DNA of 64,000 nt from CAVWDU01 sp963753815. Its GTDB lineage: Bacteria; Pseudomonadota; Gammaproteobacteria; Pseudomonadales; Halieaceae. The stretch covers positions 186,001-250,000 of the forward strand of contig CAVWDU010000003.1 of assembly GCA_963753815.1 (NCBI GenBank), read 5' to 3'. The position numbers and the translations under genes were made by a program. The notes under the pieces were generated by a model, which made no database searches, was not told the origin of the DNA, and saw nothing but the letters and a program-made list of their open reading frames with translations. The first letter of the stretch is position 1, and every line of letters starts with the position of its first letter. Of the stretch, positions 1-9,369 are shown piece by piece.

Positions 1-798
1 GTCCGACGGGACACTATTCTGCGAATCCAGGAAGGTGTAGGCGCCTATCAGCTTGGAGTTACACAGCCCTGCGATGGTGGCGCATTCGCCGAGATAGACA
101 CCGTCACCCAATGGGTTGGTTATGGTGAAACCGTCAGCACCTGTGGCCGCAAATGAAGGGTGCGAATGATTGATACCGCTATCGATAATACCAACCACGA
201 CCCCTTCGCCCTGGTAGGGCACACCGCCAGTCGCACTGCCATCCCACAGCTGATCCGCACCGATAAACGGCACGCTGGCAGGCGTCGTGAGTTCGACCAC
301 CTGGTCGCGCTCAACGGATCGCACGCCACGCATGGCCTGCACTTTTCTTGCCGTCGCTGCAGACATGCGAACGACGGCCGCATTCAACGCATGCTGGTGC
401 GTGCGCAGCACCTCTATCGCACCCGCCGTGGAGGACATCTTCGAGAGCATAGCGCTCTGGTGTGTCTGCAGCGCCCCGGCTTCAGCATGCGCCTCGGCCG
501 TCTGGGCACTTACCGAGCCGAAAAACCTGGCGTTGGGAGTCTTACTCGTGCTGTGCTTCGCGACCAACGCCAGGGGCACGGCGTCCCCATCAAACTGCAC
601 GATGTAGCGGGCGTTCTGCCCGCCGTCGTCCGGCAGGGCCTTGCGGCCCTGGCGAGATGCGTTGGAAATTTTCTTGGCGCTAGTACCTTGCAGCGATCCG
701 GGATCGTCTTTTATCGCCTGAGTTAAGGCGGTAGTCGACAAAAACGGGAGGATCGTCAACGCAGCGGCGAGCGGCAGAGTTAAGAACGTTCGAGTCAT
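1..798 (-). CDS. Secreted S8 (subtilisin-like) serine peptidase, N-terminal part
   Basis: The gene runs off the left edge, so only the first 266 codons are present. It starts at an ATG ending at 798 and opens with a signal peptide (hydrophobic stretch within residues 5-25). A propeptide resembling inhibitor I9 follows, with ARYIVQFDGDAVP near residue 62 and a GVRSVERDQVVEL end near residue 160. The catalytic domain then begins, and GVVVGIIDSGI holds the catalytic Asp. The His and Ser motifs should lie beyond the edge. Enzymes of this family are exported and activated by removing the propeptide, so this is probably an extracellular or periplasmic protease. No operon partner is visible. Confidence 0.88.
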   Translation of the reverse strand, partial: MTRTFLTLPLAAALTILPFLSTTALTQAIKDDPGSLQGTSAKKISNASRQGRKALPDDGGQNARYIVQFDGDAVPLALVAKHSTSKTPNARFFGSVSAQTAEAHAEAGALQTHQSAMLSKMSSTAGAIEVLRTHQHALNAAVVRMSAATARKVQAMRGVRSVERDQVVELTTPASVPFIGADQLWDGSATGGVPYQGEGVVVGIIDSGINHSHPSFAATGADGFTITNPLGDGVYLGECATIAGLCNSKLIGAYTFLDSQNSVPSD

Positions 799-1237
799 CG
801 AGTCATACCCCAATTGATTCCTGTTGCCATGAAACTAATGAAACACTTTACGCCAACCCGTTTTCTGGAGCGGGCTGCCCGATGCAGGCGACGATGAATC
901 GACGTCTCCACACTGAAGCCTTACAGGTTCGTCTTTTTGATTTTTGTGAAACAGTAAGCAGTTTCGCCGTCAGACTTTGTGGTAACTAATATATCGTGAA
1001 TGTTGGATTTTGCAAATTTATCGAAAGTCTTACCACAGCTTGCAGCGTTCAAAACCCTGCAGAAGCGGAACAGGGACCTGGGCGCTTTCAGGCCAAACAT
1101 CCGCACGGGGCAAATACGTCAGGCTTTCGCCTGCCTGTAGTAAGGCAAAGGGCGACACGGGGCTGAGCCTGCCGTACACGGCGAAGACCGGCGGTGCGCC
1201 TACTCCTCACAGCCGCGCCAGGGACAATAACAGTGGA
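799..1237. other. Intergenic stretch with no convincing gene
   Basis: About 440 bases lie between the subtilase start and the end of the next minus-strand gene. The part just upstream of the subtilase (800-1020) is AT-richer than its surroundings and probably carries that gene's promoter. A 61-codon minus-strand reading frame at 921-1106 has no recognisable domain or clear ribosome binding site. I do not call it a gene. Confidence 0.5.
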
Positions 1238-1771
1238 TCAGGTAGGGTCGGAGCTGGCGCCGCCAGGTGCCGGCGTCTCGATTTGAGCGGGTGCCTCGCA
1301 GAGGAAGGGAGTGCCATCAGGCCCGCCGTGGTATTCGTAATTGACCCCGCCAACACTGAGCACGATCAGCACTCCGGGTGTCAGCACCATCAGGTACGCG
1401 CGATCCGGTTGCGTACAGCCCATTGCCTTCGAGCGCCAGGTGACGCGTTCTGCACGCAACACCGCAATGTCTTCGGCCGCCAGATTCACGTCCCCCTGCC
1501 GTTTGCGCAGGTCTTCACGGGCGCTATCAACCATGGCCTGCAGCTGTTTATCAGGGATTTTCGGAGTAGTCGTCACGGTACGCTCTATCTTACTCGGTTG
1601 CCCCGGTACTGCCGGCTCAGATCCGATCGAGCCCAGTGGTCCAATGACGCCCACTACCATGATGAAAGCGGTCCAAACCCACGCCCATCGCCGCGCCTTC
1701 CCCTGGTCAGTAGGTCCTCTCAATCGGATAAGTCCCTGAAATACGGGCCAATGTCGCCACCTGCGCAGCAA
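1238..1771 (-). CDS. Conserved hypothetical membrane-anchored protein
   Basis: Up to 177 residues. One membrane segment lies near residues 28-50 (around WAWVWTAFIMVVGVIG), followed by a linker and a short alpha-helical part (KQLQAMVDSAREDLRKR). The C-terminal region has the pattern MGCTQPDRAYLMVLTPG, then IVLSVGGVNYEYHGG, ending in a Cys. I recall a similar arrangement (Cys-Pro-x-Pro ... TPG ... YEYH ... Cys) in small exported hypothetical proteins of many bacteria, of unknown function. The start is uncertain: the longest frame begins with TTG at 1771 and no strong ribosome binding site decides the matter. The two cysteines could pair if the domain is periplasmic. Confidence 0.6.
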   Translation of the reverse strand: MLRRWRHWPVFQGLIRLRGPTDQGKARRWAWVWTAFIMVVGVIGPLGSIGSEPAVPGQPSKIERTVTTTPKIPDKQLQAMVDSAREDLRKRQGDVNLAAEDIAVLRAERVTWRSKAMGCTQPDRAYLMVLTPGVLIVLSVGGVNYEYHGGPDGTPFLCEAPAQIETPAPGGASSDPT

Positions 1772-2216
1772 GTCACTACTACCCGATACATTAGTTCAAG
1801 GCCCTCATATGTGCGGAGTTTTCCGCGCCCTGGCCCCCGGCTGGATGCAACGTGGGCGGGCGCAACCAGACGGTATCCTATCAGCGATACCGATACCGAT
1901 GCCAGCCTGAGCGGGTAACTCACGGAGCTACTGCTGACCAGGGCGCCACTCGGGCAGCCTGCTGAAAAAGTCGTCTCCCACGGCGAAAAGCGCAGCAACA
2001 AGACCCGTCAGTCGACCACCGATGGTGATTCAAAGCTGTTCCGGAGGGGGCCAGGATAGGAAGCCCAGGGCAGCTCTGAACAATGGCATTGCGCTCAGGC
2101 TTTCAGGCAGATTCGCAATCAAGGCGCCGCTTTGAAGGCAGGCTGGTTGCCTGTCGAAAAGTGGCAACGTAGAGTGTACATCCGGAAAAACTGCCAAAAA
2201 AATTCAGGAGCGAGAC
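1772..2216. other. Intergenic region upstream of the crotonase gene
   Basis: About 445 bases without a supported gene. It contains a copy of the dispersed palindromic repeat (about 2066-2100). It also has a 6-bp inverted repeat, GTTGCC (2146-2151) and GGCAAC (2163-2168), 49 bp before the crotonase start, which could be a regulator site. Reading frames here look like shadows. Confidence 0.45.
2066..2100. repeat. Dispersed palindromic repeat, copy A
   Basis: The core reads CAGGGCAGCTCTGAAC, followed by AATGGCATTGCGCTCAGG. It is a slightly diverged copy of the element seen at 40620, 54433 and 63888. The copy is intergenic and degenerate: the right arm is only partly complementary to the left. 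Confidence 0.6.
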
Positions 2217-3056
2217 GTGCAGCCCAACGAATTCACCGACATCCGCTACCAGCTGGACAGCGACGGCGTTGTCACTGTCAGCATGAACACCCCGCGACGC
2301 AAGAACGCCATCAGCGCGCTGACCTCGCTGGAGCTTAAGTGGGCGGCGCGGCACTTCCAGCAGGATGACAACGCGCTGGCCATGATACTGACCGGGGCGC
2401 CGGACCCGGACGCCGAACCGTCGCGCCAGGCCTTCAGCAGTGGCGGTTATTTCGTCCCCGGGGTCTATGACGACGTGCCGGATGAGATCATGGCCCAGAT
2501 CGACCTGACCGATATCGCGATGAAGGCCACCGTGCTGGAATTCTTCGGCTGTGATAAACCGGTACTGGCAGCCGTCAACGGGCTGGCCATTGGCGGCGGT
2601 ATCACCCTGCCCCTGGCGGTCGCCGACCAGGTCTACCTGTCGGAGCACGCCTGGGCGAGGTTGCCCTTCGCAAGCCTGGGTCTCTCCGCGGAGCTGGGCT
2701 CGACCTATATGCTGCCGCGGTTGCTGGGCATGCAGAAGGCGAAGGAATTGTTGTTCTACCCGGAAAAGCTCGAAGCACAACACCTTGTGGAGCTCGGTCT
2801 CGCCAACGCGGTGCTGCCCCACGACGAGCTGCTGGCCTACACGCGCGACCGGGCCCTGCAGCTGGTGCCGCCCCGAGGCGCCGGCGCCGCTATCCGCGCC
2901 ACGAAGCGAGCCATCCACATGCAGAAAGTGGGCGAACTCACCCGGGCACTGGACCTCGAGAATGAGGCCCTCAACGCGCTCATGAAAACCGGGGACTTCG
3001 TCGAGGGCCTGATGGCACGCGTGGAAAAACGCAAGCCGGTGTTCAAGGGCCACTAG
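2217..3056 (+). CDS. Enoyl-CoA hydratase/isomerase (crotonase) family protein
   Basis: This 279-residue crotonase-fold enzyme probably acts on a CoA-thioester intermediate of the neighbouring terpene pathway or of beta-oxidation. The start is GTG at 2217, with AGGAG at 2206-2210 six bases upstream. Family landmarks are RRKNAISALT near residue 28, an oxyanion-hole region (AFSSGGYFVPG) near residue 76, and KPVLAAVNGLAIGGG near residues 116-130. The C-terminus (GLMARVEKRKPVFKGH) is typical of active crotonases. It converges with atuF (24-bp gap), so it is not in the atu operon itself. Its exact reaction cannot be told from the sequence. Confidence 0.88.
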   Translation: MQPNEFTDIRYQLDSDGVVTVSMNTPRRKNAISALTSLELKWAARHFQQDDNALAMILTGAPDPDAEPSRQAFSSGGYFVPGVYDDVPDEIMAQIDLTDIAMKATVLEFFGCDKPVLAAVNGLAIGGGITLPLAVADQVYLSEHAWARLPFASLGLSAELGSTYMLPRLLGMQKAKELLFYPEKLEAQHLVELGLANAVLPHDELLAYTRDRALQLVPPRGAGAAIRATKRAIHMQKVGELTRALDLENEALNALMKTGDFVEGLMARVEKRKPVFKGH

Positions 3057-3080
3057 CCCGGACTGTCAAAACCGCAGCGA

Positions 3081-5072
3081 CTATGGTGCCGCGCTGATCT
3101 CCAGCACCAGTGCACCGGATGCCAGTTGTTGGCCACCCGTGGCGTGCACCGCGACCACCTCTCCGGCCACCGGTGTCGAGAGGCGATGTTCCATCTTCAT
3201 CGCCTCCATCACCGCAACGTCCTGGCCCGCCTCAACGGCATCGCCTGCGGCGACCAGAACCTCCAGCACGTTGCCGTGCATGGGGGCAAGGATGGTACCG
3301 CCTCCGCCGGCGGCTTCATGCCCGCGCGTGAAGGTCAGCTGGTCGACCAGCGAGACGGACTCGCCGCGCAACTGCACGATCACCTCGTCGGGGCTGGGTA
3401 ACGCGTGCTGCACGCTCAGCTGGACCCCGTCGAGGTTCAGTCGCGACAGGCTGGCCTCCTGCTCCAGCCACTGCAGCTGCAATTCACGCTCGCCGATGCT
3501 CACCCGGTAATGCCCCGGGGATATCTCGTCGAGCAATGCATCCACCGGGGTGTCCGCATCGCCGAAACGGTAGTGATTGCGCATCGCGCGGGTGCCTTTA
3601 AATCCGCTCATACCCGGCAGTGTCGCCGGGCAGGTGGCAGCAGCGTGGGACAGTGAAGCCCGGTAGAGCAGGCAGGCGCCGATTGCCATCTGCTCGACCC
3701 GGACCGTCGCGGGCGCCTCGTACCCGTCCGGGTAGTGCTCGGCGATGAACGCGGTGGTCGCCTGTCCTGCGATGAACGCCTGCTTGCCCAGCACATCGAC
3801 AAGGAACGCTCGATTACTGGCCGGGCCGAACAGGCAGGTGGTGTGCAGGGCGCGCACCAGCCTGCGCCGGGCGATGTCCCGGTCCTCGCCCCAGGCAATG
3901 ATCTTCGCGACCATGGGATCGTAGAACGGCGAGATCTCCTGGCCCTGCCGCAAGCCGTGATCGACCCGGATGCCTTCACCCACCGGCGGACTCCACAGGT
4001 GCGCGGTACCGGTGGCCGGCAAAAAATCGTTAGCGGGGTCTTCGGCGTAGAGGCGAACCTCGATGGCGTGGCCACGCAGTACCACGTCATCCTGGGACAG
4101 CGGCAGGGCATACCCCTGGGCCACCTGGAACTGCATCGCCACGAGATCCTGGCCGGTCACCATTTCGGTGACCGGATGTTCGACCTGCAGCCGGGTGTTC
4201 ATCTCCAGGAAGTAGAAGTCGCCGTCGCCATCGAGCAGGAACTCGACGGTCCCGGCGCCGACGTAGTCGATGCTCCTAACGGCGTTCACGGCCGCCTCGC
4301 CCATGGCCTCACGCAGGGCCGGGGTCATGATCGGACAGGGGGCTTCCTCCACCACTTTCTGGTGGCGACGCTGCACCGAGCAGTCCCGTTCACCGAAGTG
4401 GATCACGTTGCCGTGGCTGTCAGCGAACACCTGAATCTCCACGTGCCGGGGGCGCAGCACTGCCTTCTCAAGGATCAGCTCACCGGAACCGAAGGCGTTT
4501 TCCGCCTCGGAGCGCGCGGATGCGATAGCCACCGGCAGCGCGTCCAGCGACTCTACCAGGCGCATGCCGCGACCACCGCCACCGGCAGCGGCCTTGACCA
4601 TGATCGGGGCACCGATGCGTTCCGCCGCAGCCAGCAACGCAGCGTCGGACTGATCCTCCGCCTGGTAACCGGGAATACAGGGGACGTATGCCTCGAGCAT
4701 GCGACGCTTGGAAGCCGCCTTGTTGCCCATGACCTCGATCGCCTCCGCGCCGGGGCCGATGAAGACGATACCGGCGTCGGCACAGGCCCGGGCGAAGGCG
4801 GCGTTCTCGGAAAGGAAGCCGTAACCGGGGTGGATCGCCTGGGCGCCTGTCTTGCCGGCCGCATCGAGAATCCTGTTGACGTCCAGGTAGGACTCCCTCA
4901 CCGGCGCGGGCCCGATCAGGACAGCCTCGTCAGCCAGGGCCACGTGCGGCGCCCCGGCATCCGCCTCCGAGTACACCGCAATGGCCCGGTAGCCCTGTTG
5001 CCGGGCACTGCGGATGACACGCACCGCGATTTCCCCGCGATTGGCCACCAGAATGCTGTCGAAGTGGGTCAT
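3081..5072 (-). CDS. atuF: Geranyl-CoA carboxylase biotin-containing alpha subunit (AtuF-like)
   Basis: The protein has 663 residues, full length for an acyl-CoA carboxylase alpha subunit. The biotin carboxylase half shows ILVANRGEIAVRVIRSA at the N-terminus, AAAGGGGRGMRLV (ATP grasp) near residue 163, ERDCSVQRRHQKVVEEAP near 230 and FLEMNTRLQVEHPVTE near 290. The C-terminal biotinyl domain has EAMKM, whose Lys receives biotin. The start overlaps the atuE stop as TGATG, implying translational coupling. Linkage to atuA points to geranyl-CoA as substrate. Methylcrotonyl-CoA carboxylase (LiuD) is the alternative because the subunits are close homologues. It needs the AtuC beta subunit, whose gene here is riddled with indels. 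Confidence 0.85.
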   Translation of the reverse strand: MTHFDSILVANRGEIAVRVIRSARQQGYRAIAVYSEADAGAPHVALADEAVLIGPAPVRESYLDVNRILDAAGKTGAQAIHPGYGFLSENAAFARACADAGIVFIGPGAEAIEVMGNKAASKRRMLEAYVPCIPGYQAEDQSDAALLAAAERIGAPIMVKAAAGGGGRGMRLVESLDALPVAIASARSEAENAFGSGELILEKAVLRPRHVEIQVFADSHGNVIHFGERDCSVQRRHQKVVEEAPCPIMTPALREAMGEAAVNAVRSIDYVGAGTVEFLLDGDGDFYFLEMNTRLQVEHPVTEMVTGQDLVAMQFQVAQGYALPLSQDDVVLRGHAIEVRLYAEDPANDFLPATGTAHLWSPPVGEGIRVDHGLRQGQEISPFYDPMVAKIIAWGEDRDIARRRLVRALHTTCLFGPASNRAFLVDVLGKQAFIAGQATTAFIAEHYPDGYEAPATVRVEQMAIGACLLYRASLSHAAATCPATLPGMSGFKGTRAMRNHYRFGDADTPVDALLDEISPGHYRVSIGERELQLQWLEQEASLSRLNLDGVQLSVQHALPSPDEVIVQLRGESVSLVDQLTFTRGHEAAGGGGTILAPMHGNVLEVLVAAGDAVEAGQDVAVMEAMKMEHRLSTPVAGEVVAVHATGGQQLASGALVLEISAAP

Positions 5073-5881
5073 CAGTCTGTCTCCGGGCCGTTCCAGGATG
5101 GCTTGCGCTTTTCGGCGAAAGCCGCCAGGCCCTCCCGCGCCTCGTCTCCCAGCATGCAGTCCGCAAACTGTTCAGCGGCGAAGCGAACGAGGTCATCACC
5201 TTCCAGCCGCGCACAGGCGTTGATGATCCGCTTGGTGGCGGCGATCGCCCCGGGTGCGCCTGCCCTCGCCTGCTGCAATATAGTCGCGGCACGGGCTTCC
5301 AGCGCCGCGCTGTCGTCCTCGGCAAAGTGCACAAGGCCGAGGCGCTGCGCCTCCGCGCCGTCGAAACGCGCCGCCGTCAATAACAGGCGGCGTGGCCTCG
5401 GCCGGCCGATCCGCCTGATCACCACCGGGGTGATCTGCGCCGGCGGAATGCCCAGGGTGACTTCGGTCAGCGCAAAGCGTGCGTCGCGGCTGGCGATGGT
5501 GACGTCGGCGAGGCAGGCCAGCCCCAATCCGCCCGCCATGGCCGCGCCCTCTATCACCACCAGAAAGAGCTGGGGCATGGCCTGGACGGCTTTCATCAGG
5601 CGGCCGAAGTCGGCGTTGAAGCGGACGATGTCATCGCGGCGGGATCCACCCTGGAACACGGTCTTGAACATCTTCAGATCACCGCCGGCGCAGAACACCC
5701 CGCCCTTGCCGCGCAGGATCACGAAGCGAATGTCGTCCACCTGCGGGCAGCGCCTCGAGCACGAGGGCGAGTCGTCGGCGACCGCGGTGGGAAGCGCGTT
5801 GCGAACATCGGGTCGATTGAACCAGATGGTCAGTGTATCTGTGTCTCGTTCCAGCAGAAGATTATCGACAGCGGGTAGCAT
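5072..5881 (-). CDS. atuE: Enoyl-CoA hydratase, isohexenylglutaconyl-CoA hydratase-like (AtuE-like)
   Basis: This 269-residue crotonase is expected to hydrate the carboxylated product made by AtuC/AtuF. GKGGVFCAGGDLKMF near residue 78 and EGAAMAGGLGLACLADVTIA near 122 form the oxyanion hole and acyl-CoA pocket. The C-terminus (GLAAFAEKRKPSWNG) is canonical. A GAGGAG ribosome site lies six bases before the ATG at 5881. Residues about 38-47 (SPSCSRRCPQ) do not fit the family. Adding one base near 5770 and dropping one from GGG at 5745-5747 restores LALVLEALPQ. This is a compensating pair of indels, so the enzyme may be intact in reality. Confidence 0.82.
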   Translation of the reverse strand: MLPAVDNLLLERDTDTLTIWFNRPDVRNALPTAVADDSPSCSRRCPQVDDIRFVILRGKGGVFCAGGDLKMFKTVFQGGSRRDDIVRFNADFGRLMKAVQAMPQLFLVVIEGAAMAGGLGLACLADVTIASRDARFALTEVTLGIPPAQITPVVIRRIGRPRPRRLLLTAARFDGAEAQRLGLVHFAEDDSAALEARAATILQQARAGAPGAIAATKRIINACARLEGDDLVRFAAEQFADCMLGDEAREGLAAFAEKRKPSWNGPETD

Positions 5882-5933
5882 GGGTTTCTCCTCGAGTACT
5901 GGTTGGCGTTACATGCGGCCAACACCAAAGGTG

Positions 5934-7534
5934 TTACTGTGCGTGGTGCGGTTGCGCGCCTCCCAACAGGTCTGCAGACACGAAACCCAGCACCTTGCGG
6001 GTATCGCGCGGGTCGATGATGCCGTCGTCCAGCATCCGGCCCGAGGTATAGAACGCGTCCGACTGCCGTCGAAGTGGGCGATGATCTTCGCTTCCTGCTG
6101 TTCGAGCACTTCTCGTCGGCACCTCGATGCCCTTGCGCTGCGCCCCGGCCCGCATGACTTCGGACATGGTCCTGGCGGCCTGACTCGCCGCCCATCACAC
6201 CGATGTTGATGTTGGGCCAGCTGAACAGGAAATCCGGGATCGTAGCCCTGCCCGCACATGCCGTAATTGCCGGCCCCGAAGCTGGCGCCGATCATGAAGG
6301 TAATGCGCGGCACCCGGGCGTTCGTCACCGCCTGGATCATCTTGGCGCCGTGCTTGATCATGCCCGCCTGCTCGTAACTGCAGCGCCGACCATGTAGCCG
6401 GTGATGTTCTGCAGAAACACCAGCGGCATATCGGCCTGGTCACAGAGCTGGATGAACTGGGCGGCCTTGGTGGCGCCGTCCGGATCGATCGGGCCGTTGT
6501 TGCCAATGATGCCCACCGGCATGCCATAGACACTGCGCCTGCAGACACACGGTGGCCGGTCCGTAGCCCGGTTTGAAGTCGAGGAAGTCGGAGCCATCCA
6601 CGATCCGCGCGACCACTTCCCGGACGTCGTAGGGTTGCGGTAGTCCGCCGGCACGACACCCAGCATCTCCTCGCGTCGTAGACCGGCTCCCGCAAATCCT
6701 GCGGCGGCATGTGCGGGCGCAGTGCGGTTCCAGTCCAGCCGCCCATCAACTCGCGGCAGATCGCGATGCCGTGGGCATCGTCCTCGGCGAGGTACTCCAC
6801 CAGCCCGGAGACGGTCGCGTGCATCTCGGCGCCGCCCAGCTCGGCGTCATCGGCCTCTTCACCGGTGGCAGCCTTCAGCAGCGCCGGCCCCGCCAGGTAG
6901 GCCTTGCCGTTGCCCTTCACGCCAATGACGTAGTCACTCATGCCCGGCATGTAGGCGCCACCGGCCGCGGAGGCGCCGTGCAGAACCACGAAGGTGGGCA
7001 CCCCGCGGCGCTCAACCGGGCGAGGCGCGCAAATATCCCGCCGCCGTCCATCCACATCTCCACCTCGTACTCCAGCAGGTTGGCGCCCGCACTTTCCACC
7101 AGGTGCACAAAGGGCAGTTTCTTCTCCCGGGCGATGTCCATCAGCCGGTTGGCCTTTTTGGTCGACAGGGCGGTCATCGCCCCGGCATTGATACCCGAGT
7201 CGTCCACCATGACCATGCAGCGGGCGCCACCGATATAGCCGATGCCGGCGATCGTGCTGCAACCGGGAATGGAGGTATCCCGGTCTTCGGTATCGACCAT
7301 GAATCCCGCCATGTTCAGCAGATCCAGGAACGGCATGCCCGGATCCAGCAGCCGGGTTAGCCGCTCCCTGGGGAGTATCTGGCCGCGCTTTTCAAACCGG
7401 GGCAGGCTTTTGTCCGAGAGGGTCGCGGCTCGCGCCAGAATCTCCTCCAGGCTGTCGATCGATGCCAGCATGTCATCCCGGTTCCTGCGAAACGTCTCGG
7501 AGCCGGTATCGATCCTGGTGTTGAATTGGGTCAT
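5934..7534 (-). pseudogene. atuC: Geranyl-CoA carboxylase beta (carboxyltransferase) subunit, multiply frameshifted
   Basis: The family protein can be followed from MTQFNTRID at 7534 (GAGGAG site, in-frame ATG) to a stop at 5934, but only by changing frame about nine times. Recognisable blocks are IPGCSTIAGIGYIGG, VPTFVVLHGASAAGGAYMPG, DGSDFLDFKPGYGPATV, VYGMPVGIIGNNGPIDP, GASFGAGNYGMCGQGYDP and MLDDGIIDPRDTRKVLG. Breaks fall near 7003, 6668, 6640, 6535, 6376, 6230, 6185, 6113 and 6066. Most look like loss of one base, for example in the CCCC at 7001-7004. The restored protein would be about 535 residues and would form the carboxylase with AtuF. Either this stretch is badly assembled or the pathway is dead here. 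Confidence 0.85.
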
Positions 7535-7554
7535 GGGTGACTCCTCGGGCGCGG

Positions 7555-9369
7555 TCAGTGACAAAGGCCGAACTGTTCAGCCAGGGCGCGGGGCAGGTCG
7601 ATGGTCTCTGCCAGGAGCAACTGCGCATAACCCTTGCCCTGCGGATCGGTGCGCAAGCTGGCGACGCCGCCGCCACCGAGTACGTCGTGGAGCAAAAAGT
7701 TGAACGCGTTGCTGCCGGGGAGGTAGAACCGTTGCGCGGGGGCCGATTGCACCTCGTCCAGAAAATGGGCGAAATACCCGGCCACACGCGCAGCCGTCAG
7801 TTGCGCGGCAATGTACGGCACGAACTCCGGCGACCGGGCGATGATGCCGATATTGGCCTTGTTCCCCTTGTCGCCGCTGCGCCCCCAGGCCAGGGCCTCC
7901 AGCGGCACCGCCACGGTGTCGCCACCGGCATCCGCTTCCGGCGCTTCTCGGCCAATGGCAACCCCGGGGTCGTTCGCCCGTGCCACCTCATCGCGAAAGT
8001 CACTGGCCTGCCCGTCTACCTCCACGCGGATCTGGACCTCCTCCTTGGGCACGATCAGTGAAAACAGGCGCACCACCGGCGACGGCTTGGGCCTGGCGCC
8101 GGCAAACCCGGTCAGGCCCGGTGGCGCGGTCAGCGCCATGCCGACCATCTCCTTGAGCAGCACACCGACACCCCTGGCGCTGGGATGCTTGACCGCAATC
8201 TTGGCGTCCACTTCCCGCACCGGCCCAGCCTTGCGGGCGGCCCCGAAGTGGGACTCGGCGCCGATGATCTCCACACAGGTCTCGGTGAAATCAGGCAGAC
8301 CGGCCTGCTCGAGCAGCATCCGGCTGCGCCGGAGAACCGTCTCGGCGAATTTCGCGGCCTTGACCTCGGCGTCGCGGCCGTAGAGGGTCCAGATATGGCC
8401 GCCGCGGTATCCATCAGCATAGGTCGCACTGACCTTGTACCCGGTCGGCGCGCCGAGCCCCCGGGCGCCGCTCACAGCGACCCGATCAAGGCCAATCTCT
8501 TTCACGGTGACCCCGCCGAAATCGCAGGCCACGTCCGGCAGCAGGTAGGCCTGGGGATCACCAATTTCGTATAGCATCTGCTCGGAAACGGTGCCGACAG
8601 TCACCGCCCCGCCGGAACCTTCGGGCTTGGTAATCACCGTGTTACCGTCCGCGTCGATCTCCGCCATGGGGTAACCCGCGTCCGGCAGGCTGTCGACCAC
8701 CGATTCCCAGTCGGTGTAATTACCACCCGTCGCCTGTGTACCGCACTCCAGAATATGTCCTGCCAGGCTTCCCTGTGCCAGCTTGTCGTAGTCATCTCGC
8801 TGCCAGCCGAAGGCGTGAATACAGGCACCAAGGGTGACAGCACTGTCGACGCACCGGCCGGTAATGACGATATCCGCCCCCGCATCAAGGGCCGCTGCGA
8901 TCGGGAATGCCCCGAGGTAGGCGTTGATACTGGCGATGCGGTCAGTGTCGGGGAAGGTGTCGCCATTGAACATCTCGGTGACCCCGCTGGCAGCGAAATC
9001 CCCGACGCGATGCACCAGGTCGTCGCCCAGGATAACGGCCACCTTCAGCCCCAGCGCCTGTTCCTCTATGAGTGTTCGGGCGGCAGCGGCGCAGGCCCCG
9101 GGATTGACCCCGCCCGCGTTGGCAATCACCTTGACCCCCTGGTCGGCGATGGTTCGCAGGTGCGGCTTGAGCACCGCGCCGATAAAGTCCGTGGCGTAAC
9201 CCATGGTGTCATCGGCGGCCCGCGCCCTGGCCATGATAGACAGGGTGACCTCGGCCAGGTAGTCGTACACCAGGTAGTCCAGTTTGCCGGTAGCCAGCAG
9301 CTGGGGCGTTGCCAGGGCGGCATCGCCCCAGAACCCGGATGCACCGCCGATGCAAACACGATCTTTCAT
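7555..9369 (-). CDS. atuA: Acyclic terpene utilisation protein AtuA (DUF1446)
   Basis: The 604-residue protein matches AtuA in length and layout. The DUF1446 domain opens with VCIGGASGFWGDAALATPQLL and continues through KVIANAGGVNPGACAAA, GADIVITGRCVDSAVTLGA and LECGTQATGGNYTDW. The C-terminal AtuA-specific part has EALAWGRSGDKGNKANIGI near residue 500. AtuA is required for citronellol/geraniol growth in Pseudomonas, but its biochemical role is not settled. It is the first gene of the minus-strand operon, 20 bp ahead of atuC and divergent from a TetR gene. It is the strongest evidence that this locus is an atu cluster rather than a leucine (liu) cluster. Confidence 0.9.
   Translation of the reverse strand: MKDRVCIGGASGFWGDAALATPQLLATGKLDYLVYDYLAEVTLSIMARARAADDTMGYATDFIGAVLKPHLRTIADQGVKVIANAGGVNPGACAAAARTLIEEQALGLKVAVILGDDLVHRVGDFAASGVTEMFNGDTFPDTDRIASINAYLGAFPIAAALDAGADIVITGRCVDSAVTLGACIHAFGWQRDDYDKLAQGSLAGHILECGTQATGGNYTDWESVVDSLPDAGYPMAEIDADGNTVITKPEGSGGAVTVGTVSEQMLYEIGDPQAYLLPDVACDFGGVTVKEIGLDRVAVSGARGLGAPTGYKVSATYADGYRGGHIWTLYGRDAEVKAAKFAETVLRRSRMLLEQAGLPDFTETCVEIIGAESHFGAARKAGPVREVDAKIAVKHPSARGVGVLLKEMVGMALTAPPGLTGFAGARPKPSPVVRLFSLIVPKEEVQIRVEVDGQASDFRDEVARANDPGVAIGREAPEADAGGDTVAVPLEALAWGRSGDKGNKANIGIIARSPEFVPYIAAQLTAARVAGYFAHFLDEVQSAPAQRFYLPGSNAFNFLLHDVLGGGGVASLRTDPQGKGYAQLLLAETIDLPRALAEQFGLCH

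Noticed and set aside
921..1106. 61-codon minus-strand frame downstream of the left gap
   Set aside because: No ribosome site, domain or neighbour supports it; the region is better read as non-coding.
1010..1918. 302-codon plus-strand frame
   Set aside because: It is antisense to the hypothetical gene at 1238-1771, which has a convincing membrane segment and conserved-looking motifs; high GC keeps the opposite frame open.
2103..3053. 316-codon minus-strand frame opposite the crotonase
   Set aside because: Antisense shadow: the plus-strand frame has the family motifs and an AGGAG site.
3735..6209. 824-codon plus-strand frame opposite atuF and atuE
   Set aside because: It mirrors real carboxylase and crotonase codons on the minus strand and shows no domain of its own.
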